Positions 1 to 7,751 of a DNA stretch of 10,131 bases are shown piece by piece. The translations under genes were made by a program, and so were the position numbers. Every line of letters begins with the position of its first letter. The stretch's first letter is position 1. Under the pieces are notes generated by a model. That model searched no databases. It saw only the letters and a program-made list of their open reading frames with translations, and was not told the origin of the DNA. Source of the stretch: an uncultured Collinsella sp. (GTDB taxonomy: Bacteria; Actinomycetota; Coriobacteriia; Coriobacteriales; Coriobacteriaceae); contig USHS01000028.1 in the NCBI GenBank assembly GCA_900554585.1, positions 1 through 10,131 of the forward strand, given 5' to 3'.

Positions 1-1082
1 CCGTCTCTGCCAAGGCGCTGCCCTCCGTAGTTTCCATTACCGCCACTTCGAGCGGCAGCCAGGGCAGCTCGCTTTCACAGTCTGCCGACGAGTCGGACAG
101 CTCGGGTAGCGTCGGCTCGGGCGTGGTGCTCGACACCGAGGGCCACATCCTCACCAACAACCACGTGGTCGACGGTTACGACCAGTACGTGGTGACCATG
201 GATGACGGCACCACCTACGAGGCCGAGTTCGTGGGCAACGATGCTTCGAGCGACCTAGCCGTCATCAAACTCAAGGACGCCGACGCCTCCAAGCTCACGC
301 CGATCGAGATCGGCGACTCCTCCAAGCTCAACGTGGGCGAGTGGGTCATGGCGATCGGCTCGCCGTTCGGCAACGAGCAGTCTGTCTCCACGGGCATTGT
401 GTCGGCGCTGTATCGCTCCACGGCCATGAGCTCTACCAGCGGCAACACCATCTATGCCAACATGATCCAGACCGATGCCGCCATCAACCCGGGTAACTCC
501 GGCGGCGCTCTCGTCAACGACAACGGCGAGCTCGTGGGTATTAACTCGCTTATCGAGAGCTATTCGGGCTCCAGCTCGGGCGTGGGCTTTGCTATTCCCG
601 TTAACTACGCCAAGAACATTGCCGACCAGATCATCGACGGTAAGACGCCGGTACATCCGTACATGGGCGCTACGCTTTCGAGCGTCAATGCGCTCAACGC
701 CCGCACCAACAAGCTGAGCACCGATAGCGGCGCGTATGTGGCAAGCGTCGTCGAGGACGGTCCTGCCGCCAAGGCTGGCATCCAAGAGGGCGATGTCATT
801 ACCAAGCTGGGCGACGATGAGATTACGAGCGCCGATGGCCTGATCATTGCGCTGCGCAGCCACGAGGTGGGCGAGAAGGTCGAGATTACGCTCATGCGCG
901 GCAAGGATGAGAAGAAGGTCACGGTTGAGCTGGGCTCTGACGAGGAGTTGCAGAACCAGCAGCAGGACGACAGTTCGACCGACACCGGCAACGGCGGTAT
1001 TACCGACGAGCAGCTGCGTCAGTATCTGGAGGAGCTGCTGGGCCAGCAGGGCCAGGGCCAGGGATACGGCCAGGGTTACTAG
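1..1082 (+). CDS. htrA: HtrA/DegP-family serine protease with PDZ domain (5' end outside window)
   Basis: This is the 3' portion of a trypsin-like, envelope-associated quality-control protease that degrades or refolds damaged exported proteins. The frame is open from base 3, so the N-terminus (normally an anchor or signal segment) lies outside the window. The catalytic triad is complete: His in TNNHVVDG (codon 162-164), Asp in SSDLAVIKL (codon 252-254) and Ser in NPGNSGGAL (codon 498-500). A single PDZ domain follows, roughly bases 660-940, with GPAAKAGIQEGDVI as its core. The C-terminus is a hydrophilic, Gln/Gly-rich tail ending GQGYGQGY, probably disordered. A Ser-rich linker (about bases 45-110) precedes the protease domain, as expected between a membrane anchor and the catalytic head. 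The gene is followed directly by a hairpin terminator, so it ends its transcription unit. The family call is secure; the paralogue (HtrA, DegP or DegS) cannot be decided from a fragment. Confidence 0.95.
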   Translation, partial: VSAKALPSVVSITATSSGSQGSSLSQSADESDSSGSVGSGVVLDTEGHILTNNHVVDGYDQYVVTMDDGTTYEAEFVGNDASSDLAVIKLKDADASKLTPIEIGDSSKLNVGEWVMAIGSPFGNEQSVSTGIVSALYRSTAMSSTSGNTIYANMIQTDAAINPGNSGGALVNDNGELVGINSLIESYSGSSSGVGFAIPVNYAKNIADQIIDGKTPVHPYMGATLSSVNALNARTNKLSTDSGAYVASVVEDGPAAKAGIQEGDVITKLGDDEITSADGLIIALRSHEVGEKVEITLMRGKDEKKVTVELGSDEELQNQQQDDSSTDTGNGGITDEQLRQYLEELLGQQGQGQGYGQGY

Positions 1083-1109
1083 CGAGCCGCATCACGCATA
1101 TCGAAGCCA

Positions 1110-1149
1110 GAGGGGGCTGTCCCGCCATGCGCAGGACAGCCCCTCTTTT
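1110..1149 (+). terminator. Rho-independent terminator after htrA
   Basis: GGGGCTGTCC (1113-1122) pairs perfectly with GGACAGCCCC (1134-1143) around an 11-nt loop. The stem could be extended by a bulge or G-U pair at its base. TTTT follows at 1146-1149. It lies 27 bases after the protease stop codon. Confidence 0.85.
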
Positions 1150-1154
1150 CGTGC

Positions 1155-1190
1155 TGATCCCTTGGGGACGGAGGAAAACGGATCATTTTA
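1155..1190. repeat. Candidate dispersed palindromic element with GGGGACGG core
   Basis: TGATCC (1155-1160) and GGATCA (1180-1185) form short inverted arms around a GGGGACGG-containing, purine-rich core, followed by TTTTAA. It sits between the htrA terminator and ligA and codes for nothing recognisable. GGGACGG-type cores are common in REP-like intergenic elements of many bacteria. That this one is dispersed in the genome is an inference; only this copy is in the window, apart from a GGGACGG in the right arm of the 6496-6560 repeat. Confidence 0.35.
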
Positions 1191-1224
1191 AGCTGGCGAG
1201 GTAGCTCGCTCCGGTCTGGCGGCT

Positions 1225-3545
<2,321 letters not shown>

Positions 3546-3567
3546 TGCATCGATAACCAAATTGAAA

Positions 3568-3601
3568 AACCGCCCGGAAGCACGATGCCTTCCGGGCGGT
3601 T
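3568..3601. terminator. Bidirectional terminator between ligA and the MATE unit
   Basis: AACCGCCCGGAAG (3568-3580) pairs perfectly over 13 bp with CTTCCGGGCGGTT (3589-3601) around an 8-nt loop. On the minus strand the stem runs into TTTTT (complement of 3565-3569), a good terminator tail. On the plus strand the tail TTCTTACTTT is weaker. It serves convergent ligA and the leftward unit. Confidence 0.85.
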
Positions 3602-3602
3602 C

Positions 3603-3716
3603 TTACTTTGCTGGGGCAACGGGCACCATGACCTGCGTCGCGTAGGTTGCCGGATCATCGCTGATGATATCGTCGATGAGGGCGATTTCGCGTCGCCTCG
3701 CTACGCTGCCAACTTG
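3603..3716 (-). pseudogene. C-terminal relic, possibly of a MerR-family/GyrI-like effector-binding regulator
   Basis: Read leftward, a 37-codon open stretch in a different frame from the MATE gene ends with TAA at 3603-3605, one base before the terminator hairpin, where a real gene would end. It contains ALIDDIISDDPATYATQV followed by MVPVAPAK. The pattern of Asp-Pro, a Tyr, then T-x-V-x-V-P-V at the very C-terminus is like the last strand of GyrI-like (BmrR-type) effector-binding domains, which commonly end in a TEIxIPV-like motif. There is no start codon or ribosome site, and an in-frame stop at 3717-3719 closes it upstream. It overlaps the last codons of the MATE gene. The family call is inference from a short motif. 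The MerR-type operator upstream of the MATE gene makes it more plausible. It could also be chance open frame. Confidence 0.35.
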
Positions 3717-5047
3717 TCAAAAGCCCCGCGCCGGTTGAGCACGGTAAACGCGACAACACAGATGACCGCCGACAGAATTGACCCGCACGGCGAGGCGATA
3801 CCCATGGGAAACAGCGTATCGGAATAGGCGTTCGACAGCAGCCACGCGCCCGGCACGCGAATGAGTGCCACGGCCAGCACGTTGTGCGCAAAGCCGATGT
3901 AGCTCTTGCCGTATGCAGCGAAAAAGCCGCTAAAGCAAATGTGGATGCCGGCAAAGATTGCGTCGAAAATATAACTGTGCATATAGCCGGTACCGGCCGC
4001 GACCACCGCGGGGTCCTTGGCAAAAAAGCCGATAAACGCCGGCGCCACCAGCCACATCAGCACCGTGATCAGACAGCCGTACACCACCGAGATCGTCATG
4101 GCATCCTTGAGTACCTGACGCGCACGACCGCCCTTTCCTGCACCGGCGTTTTGCGCCGTGAGCGCGCTGACGGTGGCGCCCATGGAACTCGGAACAATGA
4201 ACAAAAAGCTGATCATCTTCTCGACCAGGCCCACGGCGGCGGCGTCGACGAGCCCTCGGTGGTTGGCGATGACGGTGATAAACATAAACGCCACCTGGAT
4301 GCAGCCGTCCTGCACGGCCACAGGTACGCCGATCTTAAGAATGCTGCCGAGCACCTCGGGCTGGGGGCGCAGGTCGCTGCGCTTAACGTGGATGTTCGTG
4401 CGCCGGCTCTTGAGCCACACGAGTGCGAGGGCAACGCTGGCCGTCTGGGCGGTTACCGTGCCGAGCGCCGCGCCCACGGGGCCGAGCCCCATGTGGCCGA
4501 TAAACAGAAAGTCGAGCGCGATGTTGATGATGCATGCTACGCCAATCACGTACATAGGCGAGCGTGAATCGCCCAGCCCGCGAAAGATGGCCGAGAGGAT
4601 GTTGTACGCGGCGATAAAGGGAATGCCGATAAAGCAGATGCGCAGGTAGGCGGCGGTGCCTTCGACCGCCTCGGCCGGCGTGCCAATGAGCGCCACAATC
4701 TGCGGGCACAGTGTAAGCAGGACAGCAGCCAGTACCACCGAGACGCCCATAAACAGCGTGATGGTGTTACCGATGGCGACCTCCGCGCGGTCAAAGCGAC
4801 GCGAGCCCACGGCGTGGCCGACGATGACGGTCGTTCCCATGGCCAGGCCCACGAGCGTCACGGTAATGATATAGAGCGTTTGCGCGCCGTTGCCCACGGC
4901 GGTGATGCCAGCGGCGCCGCTAAACTGTCCCATCATGTACAGGTCCGCCATGCCGTAGAGCATCTGCAAAAAATACGAGAGCATGTAGGGCAGGGCAAAG
5001 ACCGCGATGGTCTTGAGGACATTGCCGCGCGTGAGGTCGTGTTCCAT
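3701..5047 (-). CDS. MATE-family multidrug/Na+ (or H+) antiporter
   Basis: This is a 448-aa integral membrane exporter of the MATE superfamily (MatE fold, DinF/MepA-like branch), which exchanges cations for drugs or metabolites across the cytoplasmic membrane. It starts with the typical short basic head (MEHDLTRGNVLKTIAVFALP), then TM1 with Pro20 and MLYGMADLYMMGQF (Asp35). The chain looks like twelve hydrophobic segments in two homologous lobes. Family features are GLAMGTTVIVGHAVGSRR after TM2, NIALDFLFIGHMGLGPVGAA in the first lobe and LTAQNAGAGKGGRARQVL in the second. Length is normal for the family. The start ATG has only a weak upstream AGAAAG eight bases away, so translation may be modest. 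The upstream promoter has a MerR-type palindromic spacer. The substrate cannot be predicted. Confidence 0.95.
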   Translation of the reverse strand: MEHDLTRGNVLKTIAVFALPYMLSYFLQMLYGMADLYMMGQFSGAAGITAVGNGAQTLYIITVTLVGLAMGTTVIVGHAVGSRRFDRAEVAIGNTITLFMGVSVVLAAVLLTLCPQIVALIGTPAEAVEGTAAYLRICFIGIPFIAAYNILSAIFRGLGDSRSPMYVIGVACIINIALDFLFIGHMGLGPVGAALGTVTAQTASVALALVWLKSRRTNIHVKRSDLRPQPEVLGSILKIGVPVAVQDGCIQVAFMFITVIANHRGLVDAAAVGLVEKMISFLFIVPSSMGATVSALTAQNAGAGKGGRARQVLKDAMTISVVYGCLITVLMWLVAPAFIGFFAKDPAVVAAGTGYMHSYIFDAIFAGIHICFSGFFAAYGKSYIGFAHNVLAVALIRVPGAWLLSNAYSDTLFPMGIASPCGSILSAVICVVAFTVLNRRGAFDKLAA

Positions 5048-5087
5048 GGGCGGGACTTTCTAGCTTGATTCGTTTACGTACCAGTGT

Positions 5088-5118
5088 AGTGAAAACCCTA
5101 TAACGATTATAGAGTCAA
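5088..5118 (-). promoter_or_regulatory. MerR-type promoter/operator of the MATE gene
   Basis: On the minus strand, TTGACT (-35, 5113-5118) is followed at once by CTATAATCGTTATAG (5098-5112), whose arms CTATAA and TTATAG are perfect inverted repeats. The symmetry extends imperfectly to GACTCTATAA / TTATAGGGTT. With a 19-bp spacer the -10 would be TTCACT (5088-5093), only 3 of 6 consensus bases. A long 19-20-bp spacer occupied by a palindrome is the hallmark of MerR-family activated promoters, in which the bound regulator twists the spacer to align poor elements. The layout is seen directly; the regulator class is inferred. No intact MerR gene is in the window. Confidence 0.5.
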
Positions 5119-5166
5119 GGTTTGTGTTGGGTGCCGGGCGAAAAAAAGTCACGCTCCGAGTGCGGT

Positions 5167-5253
5167 ATGGACCGCATCATGCGCGGGCGCACCACGTTTA
5201 TGATCGCGCACCGCCTGTCCATCGTCCGCGACGCCGATGCCATCATGGTCCTC
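5167..5253 (+). pseudogene. Relic of an ABC-exporter ATP-binding domain (H-loop region)
   Basis: Twenty-nine codons read MDRIMRGRTTFMIAHRLS then IVRDADAIMVL. This is the segment of ABC exporter ATPases that follows the D-loop, including the switch (H-loop) histidine in IAHRLS and the strand before the usual xxGxIxExG turn. Neither the Walker A, signature and Walker B motifs before it nor the expected downstream turn are present. The similarity stops exactly at the first base of the 65-bp palindrome. Upstream codons (back to an ATG-less start near 5122) do not look like the family. It is non-functional debris, probably left by a deletion or element insertion. Confidence 0.8.
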
Positions 5254-5318
5254 AAACCATCACAACATTCGACGTTTTTCGCCAAAAACGGGAAAAGCAT
5301 CGAATGTTGTGATGGTTT
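5254..5318. repeat. 65-bp palindromic repeat, copy 1
   Basis: AAACCATCACAACATTCGA (5254-5272) and its exact reverse complement (5300-5318) form a 19-bp perfect stem. After one mismatch the inner region can add about seven more pairs, or form a separate hairpin CGTTTTT/AAAAACG (5273-5279 with 5284-5290). A run of five T ends the element (5316-5320), so it could also stop rightward transcription. A second copy in the same orientation lies at 6496-6560 with 59 of 65 bases identical. Confidence 0.9.
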
Positions 5319-5419
5319 TTCTGTCACTCGACCGGGTGGAATCGCTTTCTTGCGCACGAAGGTGTGCGGACCCGTGGGCAGGGGAATAAGGTTGGTTATC
5401 CGACTCCATTGGAGGGTTC

Positions 5420-6457
5420 ATGGACCTGCCGATCGTCCTGTCCCATAAGACCGCCTGGCTGTACCACAACGTGGTGCGCCCGTTCGAGCCGTTCTCGCGA
5501 GCAAGCAGCCTATACGATGAGGACTCGCTTGCTAACGAGGCGGAGCCGACCGCGAGCCCGCCCAAATTGGGACTTGATGCCAAGGGGCTGAGGGCATCAA
5601 CGGCAGTTGGGATCGTTACCGACTATCTGGTTTCGCTCGGTATTCCACGAGAAGAGCTCGATCATATCGACACGCTCGTCAACTTCGATTTTGAGCGCTC
5701 GACGCCGGCTGGATTTAGGTGCCACGTGTTTGGAGCGCCGGTACCTTCAGACCATCTTATCGAGGTGGCAGAGGGCCTTCTGGTGGTTGATGAGGTCATG
5801 TGCTTTGTCCAAGCGGGTTCGTGGATGAGCGAGTCCGAGCAGCTGGAATATGGCTACGAAATCTGCGCCCGATACCATTTGAATCATCTGTCGACAGACG
5901 ATTATATTGAGATGGGGCAGAGGTATACCGTTGCCGACTTGATTGCCTATTGCAATGAGAACCGATCTCGTCAGGGGGCCATACGCGCGGTCGCCGTGCT
6001 CAAACGTGTGCATGATGGCGCGCGGTCGCCCATGGAGACGGCCACCGCAATCATGGTCGTAGCAAAACGTTCCCAGGGAGGGCTGGGATACACCAAGATC
6101 GAGCTCAACCATCGGGTCGATGTTCCCAACGAGTTCAAGTATCTCGCAAAGGCCGGGTATTTCGAGATCGACGTATATGCGCCTGCGAGCGGTACGGGGA
6201 TTGAATACAACGGCTCGGACCATCTTGGTAAACAGCGCAGCGCGTCGGACGCGGAGCGTATGACCGTGCTGAGCGCGTTGGGCTTTAGGATGATCGTCCT
6301 CACCGGGACTCAGTTTGCCCACCAGCTGCAATTGCACCGGGCGATGAACGCCATTGCACTCGCTATGGGTCTCACGTGCGACCGAAGCGAAGCGTTCCAA
6401 AAGCGGCAGAACGACCTGCGAGAATTCGTGATTCGGCACTGGGACGGCGGCCTTTAG
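5420..6457 (+). CDS. AbiEi-like / DUF559 (Vsr-like, PD-(D/E)XK-type) protein of unknown role
   Basis: The 345-aa protein starts MDLPIVLSHKTAWLYH, resembling the LSHxTAxxxH opening of AbiEi-type antitoxin/regulator proteins. A middle part (about 95-170) has LLVVDEVMCFVQAGSWMSES and LEYGYEICARYHL. The C-terminal part (about 235-315) looks like the DUF559/Vsr endonuclease fold: EIDVYAP with Asp251, then GIEYNGSDH with Glu262, Asn264 and His268, a helix with SDAERMTVLSALGF, and RMIVLTGTQF. The usual last acidic or lysine position of the E-x-D/K motif is Asn here, so catalysis is uncertain. No signal peptide or membrane segment is visible. GGAGGG lies four to five bases before the ATG. Third codon positions look less GC-biased than in neighbours (many GAT, TAT, CAT, ATT), which with the flanking repeats suggests an acquired gene. 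Defence, toxin-antitoxin or regulatory roles are all possible. Confidence 0.75.
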   Translation: MDLPIVLSHKTAWLYHNVVRPFEPFSRASSLYDEDSLANEAEPTASPPKLGLDAKGLRASTAVGIVTDYLVSLGIPREELDHIDTLVNFDFERSTPAGFRCHVFGAPVPSDHLIEVAEGLLVVDEVMCFVQAGSWMSESEQLEYGYEICARYHLNHLSTDDYIEMGQRYTVADLIAYCNENRSRQGAIRAVAVLKRVHDGARSPMETATAIMVVAKRSQGGLGYTKIELNHRVDVPNEFKYLAKAGYFEIDVYAPASGTGIEYNGSDHLGKQRSASDAERMTVLSALGFRMIVLTGTQFAHQLQLHRAMNAIALAMGLTCDRSEAFQKRQNDLREFVIRHWDGGL

Positions 6458-6495
6458 GGGCGTCCCGGCCCTTCTGCGGGGTGCCATGGGCAGGC

Positions 6496-6560
6496 AAACC
6501 ATCACAACATTCGACGTTTTTTGCCAATTTCGGGAAAAGCATCGAATGTTGGGACGGTTT
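6496..6560. repeat. 65-bp palindromic repeat, copy 2
   Basis: The left arm (6496-6514) is identical to copy 1. The right arm TCGAATGTTGGGACGGTTT (6542-6560) has two changes that create mismatches in the stem. The centre differs by one C-to-T change and by TTT in place of AAA, which destroys the small internal hairpin. It begins 38 bases after the stop of the DUF559-like gene and may act as its terminator (GGTTTG tail, weak). A short hairpin GGGCT/AGCCC at 6574-6588 follows. Confidence 0.9.
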
Positions 6561-6645
6561 GAATGCCGAGGATGGGCTCGGGAAGCCCTTCTTGCTCGAA
6601 TGGCCTGTCCTGTCGTACGGGTGTCGGCTTGATTCCCTCGTAGGG

Positions 6646-6651
6646 TATTAT
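6646..6651 (+). promoter_or_regulatory. Possible -10 element for moaA
   Basis: TATTAT lies 41 bases before the GTG start. No good -35 was found 16-18 bases upstream (GC-rich TGTCGGC instead), so this is a weak call. No structure resembling a molybdenum cofactor riboswitch was recognised in 6561-6691. Confidence 0.3.
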
Positions 6652-6691
6652 GTTTCCCGAAGAATAAATCGCCGCGCGAGGGGAGGATTGC

Positions 6692-7747
6692 GTGGACGAG
6701 TGCGTGCAACATGACGGTTTTGGCCGCGACATCAACTACCTGCGCATTGCCGTTACCGACAAGTGCAATTTCCGCTGCATCTATTGCATGCCGGCCGATG
6801 GCGTGGCGCCCCGTGCACACGACGAGCTGCTCAGCGCCGAGGAAATCGCCCGCTTTGTGCGCTTGGTGGCGGGGGAGGGCATTCGCCGCGTGCGCCTGAC
6901 GGGTGGCGAGCCGCTGGTCAGCCGCCGTATCATTCCGCTCATTCGCGACATCCGCGCGATCCCGCAGATTGAGGACATCTCGCTCACCACCAACGGCGCC
7001 CTGCTGCCCAAACTGGCGCCGCAGCTCAAAGATGCCGGGCTTAACCGCGTCAACATCTCGCTCGACACGCTCGATCCCGCGCTCTTTGGAAAGATCACGC
7101 GCCTGGGTCGGCTCGAGCAGACCATGGCTGGCATCGATGCGGCGCTGGCTTGGGGCTTTGAGCCCGTTAAGGTCAACTGCGTTGTGGTGCGCCGGCTCAA
7201 CCAGGATGTGGCGGCCCTCGCACGGCTGACCGTCGACCGCCCCATTCATCTGCGATTTATCGAATACATGCCCATTGGCGACGAACGTACGAGCTCGCAT
7301 TGTGCCGTAGACCCGCATGCGCCCGCGCTCAATCCCGAGCTGTGGGACGCGAGCGATACCGTGCCGAGCGACGAGCTGCGGGCGCGTATCAATGCCGGGG
7401 CCGCCGCGGTGGGTCTGGGCGAGCTTGAACCGCTCGACATCAACGACGCTCCTGCCGGCGCGGGCCCTGCGCGCTATTGGCACTTTCCGGGCGCGGCGGG
7501 AACGGTCGGCTTCATTAGCGCCATGTCCAATCATTTTTGTGCGAATTGCAACCGTCTGCGCCTGACGGCCGATGGCAACGTGCGTCCGTGCCTGTTTAGC
7601 GATGCCGAGTATTCGGTGCGTGAGGCGCTGCGCCGTGGTGATGATATGCAGGTACTTTCGATTTGGCGCGATGCCGTGGCCCACAAACCGCAGGAACACG
7701 CGATAATTGAGGGCACGCAACGATTTATGTCCCAAATCGGAGGATGA
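6692..7747 (+). CDS. moaA: GTP 3',8-cyclase MoaA (radical SAM)
   Basis: MoaA opens molybdenum cofactor synthesis, using S-adenosylmethionine to convert GTP to 3',8-cyclo-GTP, the substrate of MoaC. The radical-SAM cluster motif is Cys25-x3-Cys29-x2-Cys32 (CNFRCIYC). The SAM-contacting GGEP is at residues 71-74. The second 4Fe-4S site that binds GTP is Cys283-x2-Cys286-x13-Cys300 (CANCNRLRL to RPC). The protein ends in Gly-Gly (FMSQIGG), the conserved C-terminal tail needed for activity in the family. At 351 aa it is of normal length. The GTG start is supported by GGAGG five bases upstream (6682-6686), and the predicted N-terminus GRDINYLRIAVTDKCNF matches the family. It is co-transcribed with the moaC::mobB fusion, four bases downstream. 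Confidence 0.97.
   Translation: MDECVQHDGFGRDINYLRIAVTDKCNFRCIYCMPADGVAPRAHDELLSAEEIARFVRLVAGEGIRRVRLTGGEPLVSRRIIPLIRDIRAIPQIEDISLTTNGALLPKLAPQLKDAGLNRVNISLDTLDPALFGKITRLGRLEQTMAGIDAALAWGFEPVKVNCVVVRRLNQDVAALARLTVDRPIHLRFIEYMPIGDERTSSHCAVDPHAPALNPELWDASDTVPSDELRARINAGAAAVGLGELEPLDINDAPAGAGPARYWHFPGAAGTVGFISAMSNHFCANCNRLRLTADGNVRPCLFSDAEYSVREALRRGDDMQVLSIWRDAVAHKPQEHAIIEGTQRFMSQIGG
7739..7743 (+). promoter_or_regulatory. Shine-Dalgarno of moaC::mobB inside the moaA stop region
   Basis: GGAGG lies eight bases before the ATG at 7752 and is made from the GGA GGA codons for the terminal Gly-Gly of MoaA, followed by TGA. It selects the ATG at 7752 over an in-frame ATG at 7707 inside moaA. Confidence 0.8.
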
Positions 7748-7751
7748 TCAT

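Larger units (their letters stand above)
5048..5419. other. 372-bp intergenic region between divergent MATE and nuclease-like genes
   Basis: From left to right it holds the MATE leader and MerR-type promoter (5088-5118), an unassigned AT-rich stretch, an ABC-exporter ATPase relic (5167-5253), a 65-bp palindrome (5254-5318) and about 100 bases before the next gene. In that last part the only signal I see is GGAGGG at 5411-5416, four to five bases before the ATG at 5420. No clear promoter for the rightward gene was found. Confidence 0.7.

Noticed and set aside
5122..5448. 108-codon plus-strand frame containing the ABC relic and repeat copy 1
   Set aside because: Only 29 codons resemble a protein family; the rest translates a palindrome and intergenic DNA, so it is debris, not a gene.
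5254..6560. CRISPR-like pair of repeats
   Set aside because: There are only two copies, they are more than 1.1 kb apart with a gene between them, and they are long palindromes. There are no regular spacers and no cas genes.
6561..6691. Molybdenum cofactor riboswitch before moaA
   Set aside because: Only a short 5-bp hairpin (6574-6588) is visible; I could not find the multi-stem architecture of that RNA class.
5319..6691. Longer direct repeat extending beyond the two 65-bp palindromes
   Set aside because: Flanks right of the two copies share only scattered bases (such as CTTGC near 5350 and 6592); homology does not clearly extend past the palindromes.
5747..7735. 662-codon open frame on the minus strand
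   Set aside because: It spans the DUF559-like gene, a repeat and moaA in antisense; long antisense frames are common at this GC content and nothing in it resembles a family.
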